NCBI GenBank assembly: GCA_946478915.1
Contig: CAMLER010000230.1
Coordinates: 1 to 7,586 of the forward strand
Direction: 5' to 3'
Length of the DNA: 7,586 nucleotides
DNA from: an uncultured Chryseolinea sp.
Lineage (GTDB): Bacteria; Bacteroidota; Bacteroidia; Cytophagales; Cyclobacteriaceae
Shown here: positions 1 to 6,941 of the stretch, one piece after another
Layout: each line of letters opens with the position of its first letter
Numbering within the stretch: the stretch's first letter is position 1
Program-made: the position numbers and the translations under genes
The notes under the pieces: model-generated
Told to the model about the DNA's origin: nothing
Databases searched by the model: none
Seen by the model: only the letters and a program-made list of their open reading frames with translations

Positions 1-770
1 TTATTCTCGTTGCTATCCGATTTGTAAACACGAACCGTCTGAAGCTCATTGAGCGCCACCTTTTCTCCGCCCTTTTGAAACGCCACATGCTCATGAAGCG
101 CCTGGTATTCGGCATACACTGGTCCCGTCGTTACAGAAACGAAATTACCAAATCGAACTGTTCCCTGCCGGCCTTTGATATTCCAGAAATCAACGGTATC
201 ACCTTCAAAAAGAACATGTGTCCAAGGGTTCCATATGCCGTAATGATGATAATGATCAGGAGGTTGAATTCGTGTCAATATCTTTCCGGACGGGGTCCAA
301 AGGGGATGAATAAATCCGCTACGCTTAAAGGCCGTATCTATCCCTGCTGGCGGATAAACTGTTTTGAAATTGTATTGTAGAAGTTTTCGATCGCCATCGT
401 GAAAAAGCAACGCTCCATCGTTGACAGAAGCCTCCAGGACGCTCACCTTTACCAAATGTGGACCGGTGACTAACTCGTAAACCCTTTTCTTAGTTTTGTC
501 TTCATCAGTATTTACCAACCAACTGAGTATCCGACGGTTTTTGTAGTCAACCTGGAATGGAATTGGCTGGCGTCGATCCTTTTTTATTTCCACTAATGAC
601 AAAGCTGAATCTGATTGAAAGGTGATTGCGTCAAGGTCGAGGCTGACCGGCATTGACAGTCCTTTCATCGGCTTAGAAATATCGACTTCAATAGTCGCGA
701 TCTTTTGCCCCTGAACCGTTATCGATGAAATCAAAAAAGATACAACAATGAAAGAGAAACGAATGCGCAT
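1..770 (-). CDS. DUF6807 (PmoA-like) exported protein, 3' end beyond the window
   Basis: The reverse strand is open from ATG at 770 to the left edge (256 codons, no stop seen), so the C-terminus is missing. Residues 1-21 (MRIRFSFIVV..., ending VQG before Q22) look like a Sec signal peptide, so a periplasmic or surface location is likely. The body is beta-rich. The diagnostic block lies at residues 154-199: IHPLWTPSGKILT, then PPDHYHHYGIWNPWTH, then DFWN. This matches the DUF6807 family (Pfam PF14100), named PmoA on weak grounds; a methane oxygenase role should not be assumed. The His/Asp cluster D172-H173-Y-H175-H176 looks like a ligand- or metal-binding site, but the biochemical function is unknown. 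Such genes often sit beside glycoside hydrolases and sugar dehydrogenases in Bacteroidota, which fits the GH3 gene nearby. It is transcribed divergently from the permease. No Shine-Dalgarno sequence precedes the start. Family assignment is from motif memory, not a search. Confidence 0.85.
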   Translation of the reverse strand, partial: MRIRFSFIVVSFLISSITVQGQKIATIEVDISKPMKGLSMPVSLDLDAITFQSDSALSLVEIKKDRRQPIPFQVDYKNRRILSWLVNTDEDKTKKRVYELVTGPHLVKVSVLEASVNDGALLFHDGDRKLLQYNFKTVYPPAGIDTAFKRSGFIHPLWTPSGKILTRIQPPDHYHHYGIWNPWTHVLFEGDTVDFWNIKGRQGTVRFGNFVSVTTGPVYAEYQALHEHVAFQKGGEKVALNELQTVRVYKSDSNEN

Positions 771-788
771 AACGACAAGTTATCTCTA

Positions 789-820
789 CAAAATAGACCA
801 ATGTACTTGTTAACTCCAAA
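789..820 (-). promoter_or_regulatory. candidate Bacteroidota-type promoter for the DUF6807 gene
   Basis: On the minus strand TTTG (820-817) is followed after 20 bases by CTATTTTG (796-789). This resembles the Bacteroidota -33/-7 pair TTTG and TAnnTTTG, but the TA of the -7 box is replaced by CT. Transcription would start about 12 bases before the ATG, a short leader. The match is weak and could be chance. Confidence 0.3.
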
Positions 821-845
821 AAGTTTACACAACAGGCAAAAATCT

Positions 846-883
846 CTTGTTGCATTTTGTTGCATACAAGTTGCTGCAACAAG
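846..883. promoter_or_regulatory. cluster of three TTGTTGCA motifs, possible operator
   Basis: TTGTTGCAT occurs twice in direct orientation (847-855 and 857-865, ten bases apart, about one helical turn). The inverse, TGCAACAAG, lies at 875-883 and pairs with CTTGTTGCA at 846-854. One-turn spacing plus an inverted third site is typical of protein-binding sites. The cluster lies in the divergent region, 63 bases or more upstream of the DUF6807 start and roughly 80-120 bases upstream of the possible sigma-54 promoter of the permease. It could therefore serve either gene. The binding protein is unknown. Confidence 0.45.
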
Positions 884-907
884 GGCTTCTTTCTGCGGAC
901 ATTATTT

Positions 908-923
908 TGTTCATTGTTGAACA
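908..923. promoter_or_regulatory. palindrome TGTTCA-N4-TGAACA, candidate activator site
   Basis: TGTTCA (908-913) and TGAACA (918-923) form a perfect 6+4+6 palindrome with spacer TTGT. It is centred about 50 bases upstream of the -24 element proposed at 966. That is about 75 bases before the predicted transcript start, close to where NtrC-family enhancer-binding proteins bind. No T-run follows, so a terminator is unlikely. The role is inferred from symmetry and position only. Confidence 0.4.
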
Positions 924-963
924 GGTCCTTCGCCAAAATCCGGATAAATAATTCTAGAATGTC

Positions 964-984
964 GTTGGCATGATTGCTGCCAAC
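964..984 (+). promoter_or_regulatory. possible sigma-54 promoter within a GTTGGCA-N7-TGCCAAC inverted repeat
   Basis: GTTGGCA (964-970) and TGCCAAC (978-984) form a perfect 7-bp inverted repeat with a 7-base spacer. The same bases read TGGCAT-N5-CTGC (966-980). The RpoN consensus is TGGCAC/T-N5-TTGC with GG and GC twelve bases apart: the -24 half matches fully and the -12 half has one mismatch (C for T). A start about 12 bases past the GC would fall near 992, giving a 5' leader of about 60 bases before the permease ATG. The site may instead be a repressor operator or a hairpin. The inverted repeat is certain; the promoter reading is inference. Confidence 0.45.
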
Positions 985-1052
985 CAGGCTGAATTGTAAC
1001 CTCCTTCCCCCTTTCAGTAGTCAAAGCAAAAATATGTCCTAAACCCAGTCAT

Positions 1053-3440
1053 ATGCTCAAAAATTATATCATCATAACCTTTCGGAATATTTCAAGGAAT
1101 AAGACATTCATTTTTATCAATGTGTTTGGACTTGGAATCGCAGTGGGCTGCTGCGTGGTGGCCTACCTGATCTGGGACTTCAGCGCCGGGTTTGACGAGA
1201 ACCATTTGAATGCGAAGAGCATTTACAGAATTCAATCCTACCAGGACTATCAGGGTCAACGTAATCGTTTTGCAACTGCACCTGTGCCATTGGGCTCTGT
1301 TATTCGAGAAAACTTTTCAGACGTTGATGCAGTCGTGCGATATACCTCGGCACCTGCCAATTTCAGGATTGGAGATGATGTTTTCAATTCGTCAGTTGCG
1401 TATGCTGATTCTGCTTTTTTTGACCTCTTCACTTTCACTCTAAAGTCAGGAACATTTGCGTCCCTGCACGATAAGAGTCGAATCTTGATTAGCGATGAGC
1501 TTGCCAGAAAATATTTTGGCACTGAAGAAGTAACGGGCAAATCGATCACGCAAATCAATAATGGAATCCTCAAAGAATTTATAATTGGGGGCGTATTTGA
1601 AGAACAACCACTTAACTCAAGCTTTGGATTCAAAGCAATTACGTTATGGGATAACTGTTGGGACTCTATGGGAGAAACGCAGTCGCGCGATTCCGATTGG
1701 AAAGCAATGAACACATTGTTTATACAAGTGAATGATCCTGTTGCACTACCAGGCATAACGCAACAGCTACAGGCGTACATTGAACCACAAAACCAATCCC
1801 GTGAAGATCTTAAGATAAGCGAATACTATTTGCAAAACTTTTCGACACTCGCTGCAAACTTCTATGGAGATACATGGCTATCCGGCGAACAGCTTCGATG
1901 GGGACTAATTCCCTCTGCTGTTATAGGTCCCGCCGTCATGGCAATATTTCTCCTGTTGTTGGCGTGCTTCAATTTTACCAACACATCGATTGCTATCTCC
2001 GGAAGACGCCTTAAAGAAATTGGTCTTCGAAAAACCATGGGGGGTTTACGCGGACAGTTAATATTTCAGTTCCTCAGTGAAAGCGTCGTGTTGTGCTTTT
2101 TTGCACTCATTGTTGGTCTCATAGTAGCCGAATTCCTCGTTCCGATGTACAATAACATGTGGCCTGGGATAAAGCTAGAGTTGAGTTATTCCGAAAACAT
2201 TCTCTTTTTCGCCTTCCTTACCGCATTGTTGGTCCTCACCGCGTTGATCGCGGGTACCTATCCGGCCTTTTATGTGACGAGCTTCAAACCTGTGAGCATC
2301 TTGAAAGGCAAGTTGACCTTTGGTGGTACAAATTGGTTCACCCGTACATTGCTAACATTGCAATTCATGATTTCGCTCCTTTGTATTATCAGCAGCGTAG
2401 CTTATATACGGAATGCATCCTATCAACGGGATTTTGATCTGGGATATAGTAAGGATGGAATTATCGTCGCAAATCTGAATGGCGAAGTTGAATTTAACGC
2501 CTTTCGCAACGCACTCGCTATGAACAAAGATGTTTTGGCTATCGCCGGTTCCAAAGATCACGTTTCTGACAAATATTATCGGCAACCGGTAAAGCATGGC
2601 ACCACCGAACATCAGGTCGAGATTGTAGATATTGGTGACGACTATTTAACAGCCATGAACATCACATTGCTTGATGGGAGGGATTTTATCAAAGACTCAG
2701 AAAATGACCGCCGGGAATCGGTGATAGTTTCGCAAACATTTATTAAACAATTCGGCCTTGAAGATAACGCTTTGGGTAAGCGCTTGTTACTGGCAGATAG
2801 TCTTCAGTTATTTATTATAGGAGTAGTGCCCGACATTCTAACAGACGGATTCTGGAAACCGGCGGCACCGGTAATGTTGCGTTACATAGCGCCGTCTCAA
2901 TACACTCAAATCGTGGTAAGCACCTCACCTGCAAAGCTGCTTTCAGTGAATGATTTTATGGTGGAAACCTGGAAAAAGATTTCGCCCAACACACTGTATA
3001 ATGGGAAACATGTAGATAGCAATTTGTACGTCGCCCAGCTGATCAATTCCAACGCCGTTCGGATATGCATTTTTCTCGGGGTTATTGCTGCGTTGATGTC
3101 GGCGACTGCATTGTTAGCACTTGTTTCACTTAACATCTTGAAAAGACGAAAGGAACTCGGCGTTAGAAAAGTCCTTGGTGCATCCGTCGCGAACATTGTG
3201 CGCGTGATCAATATGGAATTCATGTTGATCTTAGGCGTCGGATCAGTCCTGGGTTCGGCGTCGGGATATTTTCTAACCGACAAAGGAATGGATGCGATAT
3301 GGGAGCATTACCTGCCAATCAACATTGTTACGCTGGCGATATGCGTTGGATTCCTGGTTGCTATCGCTGTAATAACAGTAGGCTACAAAACCCTTTCTAC
3401 TGCCCGAACTAATCCGGTTGAGAGTTTGCGGGAGGAATAA
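1053..3440 (+). CDS. FtsX/MacB-like ABC transporter permease
   Basis: A 795-residue inner-membrane permease of the MacB/FtsX type (Type VII ABC, mechanotransmission), complete and of usual length for the duplicated Bacteroidota form. The N-terminus MLKNYIIITFRNISRNKTF is the family's cytoplasmic lead-in, supporting ATG 1053. Predicted membrane segments are at about 20-42, 287-309, 341-363, 383-407, 430-452, 669-693, 721-742 and 757-778. Two periplasmic MacB_PCD-like domains lie at about 43-286 and 453-668. Each half carries the ATPase-contacting motif: RRLKEIGLRKTMGG (318-331) and RRKELGVRKVLGA (698-710). The C-terminus ARTNPVESLREE is the usual ending. Such permeases drive periplasmic work (efflux, lipoprotein or signal handling) through a LolD/MacB-like ATPase, but none is encoded nearby, so substrate and partner are unknown. 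It stands alone on its strand, with a possible sigma-54 promoter upstream. No Shine-Dalgarno is seen. Its 3' end overlaps the convergent GH3 gene. Confidence 0.96.
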   Translation: MLKNYIIITFRNISRNKTFIFINVFGLGIAVGCCVVAYLIWDFSAGFDENHLNAKSIYRIQSYQDYQGQRNRFATAPVPLGSVIRENFSDVDAVVRYTSAPANFRIGDDVFNSSVAYADSAFFDLFTFTLKSGTFASLHDKSRILISDELARKYFGTEEVTGKSITQINNGILKEFIIGGVFEEQPLNSSFGFKAITLWDNCWDSMGETQSRDSDWKAMNTLFIQVNDPVALPGITQQLQAYIEPQNQSREDLKISEYYLQNFSTLAANFYGDTWLSGEQLRWGLIPSAVIGPAVMAIFLLLLACFNFTNTSIAISGRRLKEIGLRKTMGGLRGQLIFQFLSESVVLCFFALIVGLIVAEFLVPMYNNMWPGIKLELSYSENILFFAFLTALLVLTALIAGTYPAFYVTSFKPVSILKGKLTFGGTNWFTRTLLTLQFMISLLCIISSVAYIRNASYQRDFDLGYSKDGIIVANLNGEVEFNAFRNALAMNKDVLAIAGSKDHVSDKYYRQPVKHGTTEHQVEIVDIGDDYLTAMNITLLDGRDFIKDSENDRRESVIVSQTFIKQFGLEDNALGKRLLLADSLQLFIIGVVPDILTDGFWKPAAPVMLRYIAPSQYTQIVVSTSPAKLLSVNDFMVETWKKISPNTLYNGKHVDSNLYVAQLINSNAVRICIFLGVIAALMSATALLALVSLNILKRRKELGVRKVLGASVANIVRVINMEFMLILGVGSVLGSASGYFLTDKGMDAIWEHYLPINIVTLAICVGFLVAIAVITVGYKTLSTARTNPVESLREE
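3409..3440. other. 32-bp tail-to-tail coding overlap
   Basis: The permease stop TAA is at 3438-3440 (plus) and the GH3 stop TAG is at 3411-3409 (minus), so the last 10 or so codons of both genes are encoded by the same bases. On the permease side they give the conserved tail NPVESLREE. On the GH3 side they give IPPANSQPD, where the family is variable. There is no room for an intergenic terminator, so each transcript must extend antisense into the other gene. Confidence 0.95.
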
Positions 3441-6039
3441 CGAGGATTTCAAATTGATCGCGTCGAATGGTCCTGTTTCCGCTTTCGTCAAAAACAGAGA
3501 AGGCCTCAGGAGCAAGACCCAATGTGACTTGTTTTGATTCGCCAGGCTCCAGTGTAATGCGTTGAAATGCAGCAAGCGATCGAAGCGGCACCTTACCCTT
3601 TGGTTTGATTTGCTTCACATAAGCCTGAACTACTTCATCGCCACGTAGGGAACCCGTATTTTTTACGGTGACCTTCACTTTAACCGAATCAGTAGGTTGA
3701 GACTGACTGCCGATATCAAGACCATCGTATGCGAATGTGGTATAGCTTAGCCCATAGCCGAAGGGATATAAAGGTTGCCCCTTAAAATAACGGTACGTCT
3801 GGGCGGTCAGATTATAGTCTTTGAAGGAAGGGAGATCATTTACAGATTTATAAAAAGTTACCGGCAGTCTTCCGCCCGGGTTATAATCGCCAAACAAAAC
3901 ATCTGCGATGGCTTGCCCACCAGCCTGGCCGGGGTACCATGCCTCAAGGATGGCCGGCACGTTGGCTTTCTCCCAGTTTATTGCAAGCGCACTTCCATTT
4001 AGTAAGACCAGAATTACAGGCTTTCCAAGCGCCACAATTTCCTTAATCAGTTCCTGCTGAGGTCGTGGCAAATCCAGCTTTGTTCTGTCACCAGCCTTGA
4101 AACCGTCGATTACAATATCCATTTCCTCACCTTCCATCCTTGCCGTCAGGCCCATACACATCACGATTGCGTCAGCCCTTCTTGCTACATCCAAAGCCTC
4201 TTTCTTTAGATCCGGTTGAGGTCTGGCCCAAACAAGCTGGACTTGGGCATCCGCGTACGTTTCAATTGCCTCGAGTACGATCTTGTATTTCCTGCCAGCT
4301 TCGAGTCTCATAGTGGGTGACTTGCGCAATCGCGGGTCGCCATACTCATCCCGGAAATGATAGATCGTTTTTGCTACAAGGCTATCATTCAGGTACAGTC
4401 TGGTGTTAGTCGTGCTAACAAATCCCAGCTGATACATCGCTGTCTTATCCGGAACCAGTTCTCCCGTCCAGCGCACGCTGAAATTGTCATCATCCATATT
4501 TTCTCGCGGGGCCTTACCCGACCAGTTCATATCGATGATCTTATCTGTAGAGGTGAACGTTGGCGCGCCTGCCAAATCTTTATTGTTAAAATATTCGCCT
4601 TTTAAACCATTTTCTGTTCCTGACAGCAAAGATTCCGAGGGTATAGTTTTATAGGTTGGCATTCCGTCTGCCAGTTCACAACCCTGTGCATAGAGCACGT
4701 CTGTATTTTTTAGCTTTTCGCGTATGCCCCTTAGCGGTGTTATCGCATCGGAGGGGACACCATTATAATTACCCAATAACATCAGCCACTGGTCGGCATT
4801 TGGTCCAATAACGGCGAGTGATTTCAAATCCTTCTTTAGAGGTAATGTCTTATTCTCATTCTTCAGTAGAACTATAGATTTTTGCGCTGCTTCGAGTGCC
4901 AGTGCTTTATGTTCCTTGCTATCGACAACAGAATATGGAATATTGGCATATGGAACCTGATCCGGGGGATCAAACATTCCAAGCCTGAATCGCGCTGTAA
5001 AAAGTCTTTTCACAGATACGTCGATCTCAGCTTCTGTTATCAGATTGCGTTCAACTGCTTCTTTTAAGTTTAGATAGACTTTGCCACACTCGAGGTCGGT
5101 CCCCGACTTTACTGCAAGTGCAGCTGCTTCGGCAGGTGTTTTTACCTGTTTGTGATTTTTATAAATGTCGACAATACCATCACAATCAGAGACTACAAAA
5201 CCGCTAAAAGCCCAGTCTTTCCGCAAGACATCATTCAGGAGTTTACCACTGGTGCAGCATGCCTCTCCGTTATAGCGGTTGTAAGCGCACATCAATGAAT
5301 ATGCTCTTGCCTCTTTGATACCTACTTCAAATTGAGGTAGGTAAGTTTCGTAAAGATCTTTATCGCCAATAACGGCATCAAAAGTATGCCGGTCGATTTC
5401 CGGTCCGCTGTGCACAGCAAAATGCTTTACAGTCGCAATTGTTTTAAAATACTTGGGGTCATCGCCCTGCAGACCGCGGATGAAGTCAACGGCTAGCCTA
5501 CCGGTCAGGTATGGATCCTCGCCATATGTTTCCTGGCCTCTTCCCCATCGCGGATCCCGAAAAATATTAATGTTGGGCGACCACAGAGTGAGCCCCTGAT
5601 AGATAAATCGTTTATCCTTTCGCGCAAAATCATGATGTTTTGCCCGCGCTTCGTCAGCGATGGCAGTCGACACACGAAACATCAGATCACGATCCCAGGT
5701 CGCACCCAATCCGATTGCTTGTGGAAATACTGTTGCTAATCCAGCTCGAGCAACACCGTGGAGACCCTCTGACCACCAATTATATTCCGGTATACCCAGC
5801 CGCTCAATGGCAGCAGCTTGGTTAACCATCTGACTGATTTTTTCATCTAAACTCATCCTCCCGACCAGATCCTCTACACGTGCCTCCAACGACAATTCAG
5901 TATTTAGGTACGGATGAATATTATCCTGATTCTGAACTTCTCTCTTTGTATCGCAGGAATCAAAAAGAACAAATAAAAATACCACTGCAACCGAAGTGAA
6001 AATTCGGCGCAGGATAGCAATTCCGGGAGTTGTTAACAT
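3409..6039 (-). CDS. GH3 beta-xylosidase/beta-glucosidase-type lipoprotein with PA14 domain
   Basis: An 876-residue glycoside hydrolase family 3 enzyme, full length. Residues 1-28 are a signal peptide with a weak lipobox (LFDSC, Cys29), suggesting a membrane-anchored lipoprotein. The (alpha/beta)8 domain (about 50-355) has NWWSEGLHGVAR (88-99), characteristic of the beta-xylosidase-like clade, plus FRDPRWGRGQETYGEDP (160-176), KHF (205-207) and AYNRYNG (252-258). The nucleophile is Asp285 in VVSDCDG. The alpha/beta sandwich starts near 385 (LLKNENKTLPL) and is interrupted by a PA14 domain (about 476-606), then resumes to about 745. LTARMEGEEMD (631-641) supplies the probable acid/base Glu638 or Glu639. 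A fibronectin III-like domain closes the protein (about 785-862). It should release xylose or glucose from the non-reducing ends of beta-linked oligosaccharides in the periplasm or at the surface; sequence alone does not fix the sugar. ATG 6039 has no Shine-Dalgarno. It lies 166 bases after the receiver gene, where I saw no clear promoter or terminator. Confidence 0.97.
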   Translation of the reverse strand: MLTTPGIAILRRIFTSVAVVFLFVLFDSCDTKREVQNQDNIHPYLNTELSLEARVEDLVGRMSLDEKISQMVNQAAAIERLGIPEYNWWSEGLHGVARAGLATVFPQAIGLGATWDRDLMFRVSTAIADEARAKHHDFARKDKRFIYQGLTLWSPNINIFRDPRWGRGQETYGEDPYLTGRLAVDFIRGLQGDDPKYFKTIATVKHFAVHSGPEIDRHTFDAVIGDKDLYETYLPQFEVGIKEARAYSLMCAYNRYNGEACCTSGKLLNDVLRKDWAFSGFVVSDCDGIVDIYKNHKQVKTPAEAAALAVKSGTDLECGKVYLNLKEAVERNLITEAEIDVSVKRLFTARFRLGMFDPPDQVPYANIPYSVVDSKEHKALALEAAQKSIVLLKNENKTLPLKKDLKSLAVIGPNADQWLMLLGNYNGVPSDAITPLRGIREKLKNTDVLYAQGCELADGMPTYKTIPSESLLSGTENGLKGEYFNNKDLAGAPTFTSTDKIIDMNWSGKAPRENMDDDNFSVRWTGELVPDKTAMYQLGFVSTTNTRLYLNDSLVAKTIYHFRDEYGDPRLRKSPTMRLEAGRKYKIVLEAIETYADAQVQLVWARPQPDLKKEALDVARRADAIVMCMGLTARMEGEEMDIVIDGFKAGDRTKLDLPRPQQELIKEIVALGKPVILVLLNGSALAINWEKANVPAILEAWYPGQAGGQAIADVLFGDYNPGGRLPVTFYKSVNDLPSFKDYNLTAQTYRYFKGQPLYPFGYGLSYTTFAYDGLDIGSQSQPTDSVKVKVTVKNTGSLRGDEVVQAYVKQIKPKGKVPLRSLAAFQRITLEPGESKQVTLGLAPEAFSVFDESGNRTIRRDQFEILVIPPANSQPD

Positions 6040-6205
6040 TTTCGTACTGATGGTGAAGGAGCGACTTGTTGACAGTTGAGATAACTAAGTTTTCAACGGC
6101 AAATCGTCTGATATAAACATAACAAATAATTCAATGTAGAGATAGCCCGTGCAGCGAACGAAATCGTCTTGCACAAACTTTTTCAATCGCAGACAATAGG
6201 GTCAG

Positions 6206-6613
6206 CTAGTTTAGTGGAATAGAAAACTCCTGGCCGATCAATTTCTTGATCTCGTCCCGGGAGAGTGGCTTATTATAATAGTATTTTATTCCGAGTTCTT
6301 TCGTACGGGCCAAATCCCTTGGATCAGCGGAGGAAGTTAGAACAACAATAGTTATCGCGTTCTTATTGGGTAAATCGATCCTGGCAAACTCCTCAAGAAA
6401 TTCATAACCATTCATAATCGGCATATCAAGATCCAGAAAGATTATGTCAGGCATGCGCATCTTTCCAGTCTTATACATATCAAGTATTTCGAGTGCTTGT
6501 TGACCGTTGGATGCAAAGCTGATTTCATTTGCAAGGCCGAGTGATGTGATTGTCTTTTCGCTGAGGAAGTTGAAGATCTTATCGTCGTCAACCAATAAAA
6601 TATTTTTCTTCAT
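6206..6613 (-). CDS. stand-alone CheY-like response regulator receiver
   Basis: A 135-residue single receiver domain with no output domain. All phosphorylation residues are present: acidic pocket D9/D10 in ILLVDDD, phospho-acceptor D61 in FLDLDMP, switch T93 (VLTSS), and K115 in YYNKP. It would take phosphate from a histidine kinase and act by protein contact or as a phosphorelay step in the cytoplasm. No kinase is in the window, so the partner is unknown. The reading frame stays open upstream to 6790, but residues coded there are translated repeat DNA (for example a YLLPITFRLS-like string) and not a domain. The start is set at ATG 6613 because MKKNILLVDDD is the normal beginning of the fold and a TAnnTTTG box lies just upstream. 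ATG 6622 (adding MAG) is the only reasonable alternative. GH3 follows on the same strand after 166 bases; a joint transcript is possible but not shown. Confidence 0.95.
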   Translation of the reverse strand: MKKNILLVDDDKIFNFLSEKTITSLGLANEISFASNGQQALEILDMYKTGKMRMPDIIFLDLDMPIMNGYEFLEEFARIDLPNKNAITIVVLTSSADPRDLARTKELGIKYYYNKPLSRDEIKKLIGQEFSIPLN

Positions 6614-6635
6614 ACCTGCCATAGTTGATATCCAA

Positions 6636-6643
6636 CAAATATA
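6636..6643 (-). promoter_or_regulatory. candidate -7 element TATATTTG for the response regulator gene
   Basis: TATATTTG on the minus strand is a perfect match to the Bacteroidota -7 consensus TAnnTTTG. A TTG lies 15 bases further upstream, closer than the usual 17-23, so the -33 half is weak. The start point would fall about 16 bases before ATG 6613. This supports that start over the longer frame. Confidence 0.45.
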
Positions 6644-6666
6644 AAAGGCTTTTGCGAGCAATCCTA

Positions 6667-6680
6667 TGCCCGTGCGGGCA
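6667..6680. repeat. tight palindrome TGCCCG-TG-CGGGCA
   Basis: A perfect 6-bp GC-rich inverted repeat around a two-base centre, 54 bases upstream of the receiver ATG and upstream of its candidate -7 box. It may be an operator, a cruciform-forming element or a member of a dispersed genomic palindrome family. There is no T-run on either side, so it does not look like an intrinsic terminator. Confidence 0.6.
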
Positions 6681-6697
6681 GATTGCGACAACCTGAA

Positions 6698-6741
6698 GGT
6701 AATCGGTAAAAGGTAATCGGGTGGTGAGGTAATCGGTCGGC
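6698..6741. repeat. heptanucleotide array 1 (GGTAATC type)
   Basis: GGTAATC (6698-6704), GGTAAAA (6705-6711) and GGTAATC (6712-6718) are in register, followed by the interruption GGGTGGTGA, then GGTAATC (6728-6734) and GGTCGGC (6735-6741). Seven-base repeats of this type translate on the other strand to PITDYRL-like strings, which explains the false open frames over this region. They resemble the short tandemly repeated heptanucleotide sequences described from cyanobacteria. The resemblance is in form; no common origin is claimed. Confidence 0.75.
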
Positions 6742-6749
6742 TCGATCCC

Positions 6750-6818
6750 GGTTCGCAATGTTCAATCGAGCGCACACCCGTGTCCCACACTCACGATTCA
6801 CTATTAACGGATAACTTA
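6750..6818. repeat. imperfect direct repeat, copy A
   Basis: The segment from GGTTCGCAATG through ATCGAGCGCACAC to CCCACACTCACG (6750-6795) recurs at 6942-6988 with a few substitutions. Both copies then continue into GGATAACTTA. Copy A holds two heptads between CACTCACG and that tail where copy B has one, so they differ by one heptad unit. The pair suggests an ancestral block duplication or two members of a dispersed repeat family. Confidence 0.75.
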
Positions 6819-6842
6819 GTCGGTAAACGGTTATCGGTTGGG
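6788..6842. repeat. heptanucleotide array 2
   Basis: In register from 6788: CACTCAC, GATTCAC, TATTAAC, GGATAAC (to 6815). After a one-base slip the period resumes as GGTAAAC (6822-6828), GGTTATC (6829-6835) and GGTTGGG (6836-6842). The units drift gradually from one to the next, as expected from slippage followed by mutation. The first part lies inside direct-repeat copy A. Confidence 0.7.
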
Positions 6843-6941
6843 CTATCGGATTTATGATCAGGTGGTGATAAGTTGATCGGTTCGGACTCAACCAGAGTGT
6901 CTCATAGCTAAGTCGATGCTACGATTAGTTGGTAATCGGAA

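Noticed and set aside
688..936. 82-codon minus-strand open frame overlapping the DUF6807 start
   Set aside because: It is in a different frame from the signal-peptide-bearing DUF6807 gene, is Cys/Phe-rich without domain character, and runs across the palindromes of the intergenic region.
951..960. ATTCTAGAAT palindrome upstream of the permease
   Set aside because: It is a 10-bp AT-rich palindrome, short enough to be chance; I keep only the longer, better-placed sites.
1256..1780. 174-codon minus-strand open frame inside the permease gene
   Set aside because: It is the antisense shadow of a gene with clear family motifs; no domain is recognisable. The same applies to the other short frames inside the permease and GH3 genes.
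6075..6097. GTTGA/TCAAC inverted repeat before the GH3 gene as a hairpin
   Set aside because: A 5-bp stem with a 13-base loop is too weak to be a terminator or a convincing operator.
6101..6169. AAATCGTCT occurring twice, 60 bases apart, upstream of the GH3 gene
   Set aside because: The repeat is nine bases with no symmetry and no promoter-like context; chance is adequate.
6614..6790. N-terminal extension of the response regulator (59 extra residues)
   Set aside because: The extension is translated heptad repeat DNA and contains the palindrome and candidate promoter. The receiver fold begins normally at MKKNILLVDDD.
6664..6891. 75-codon minus-strand open frame in the repeat region
   Set aside because: Its PITVYRL/PITFYRLP-like strings are the usual translation artefact of seven-base repeats.
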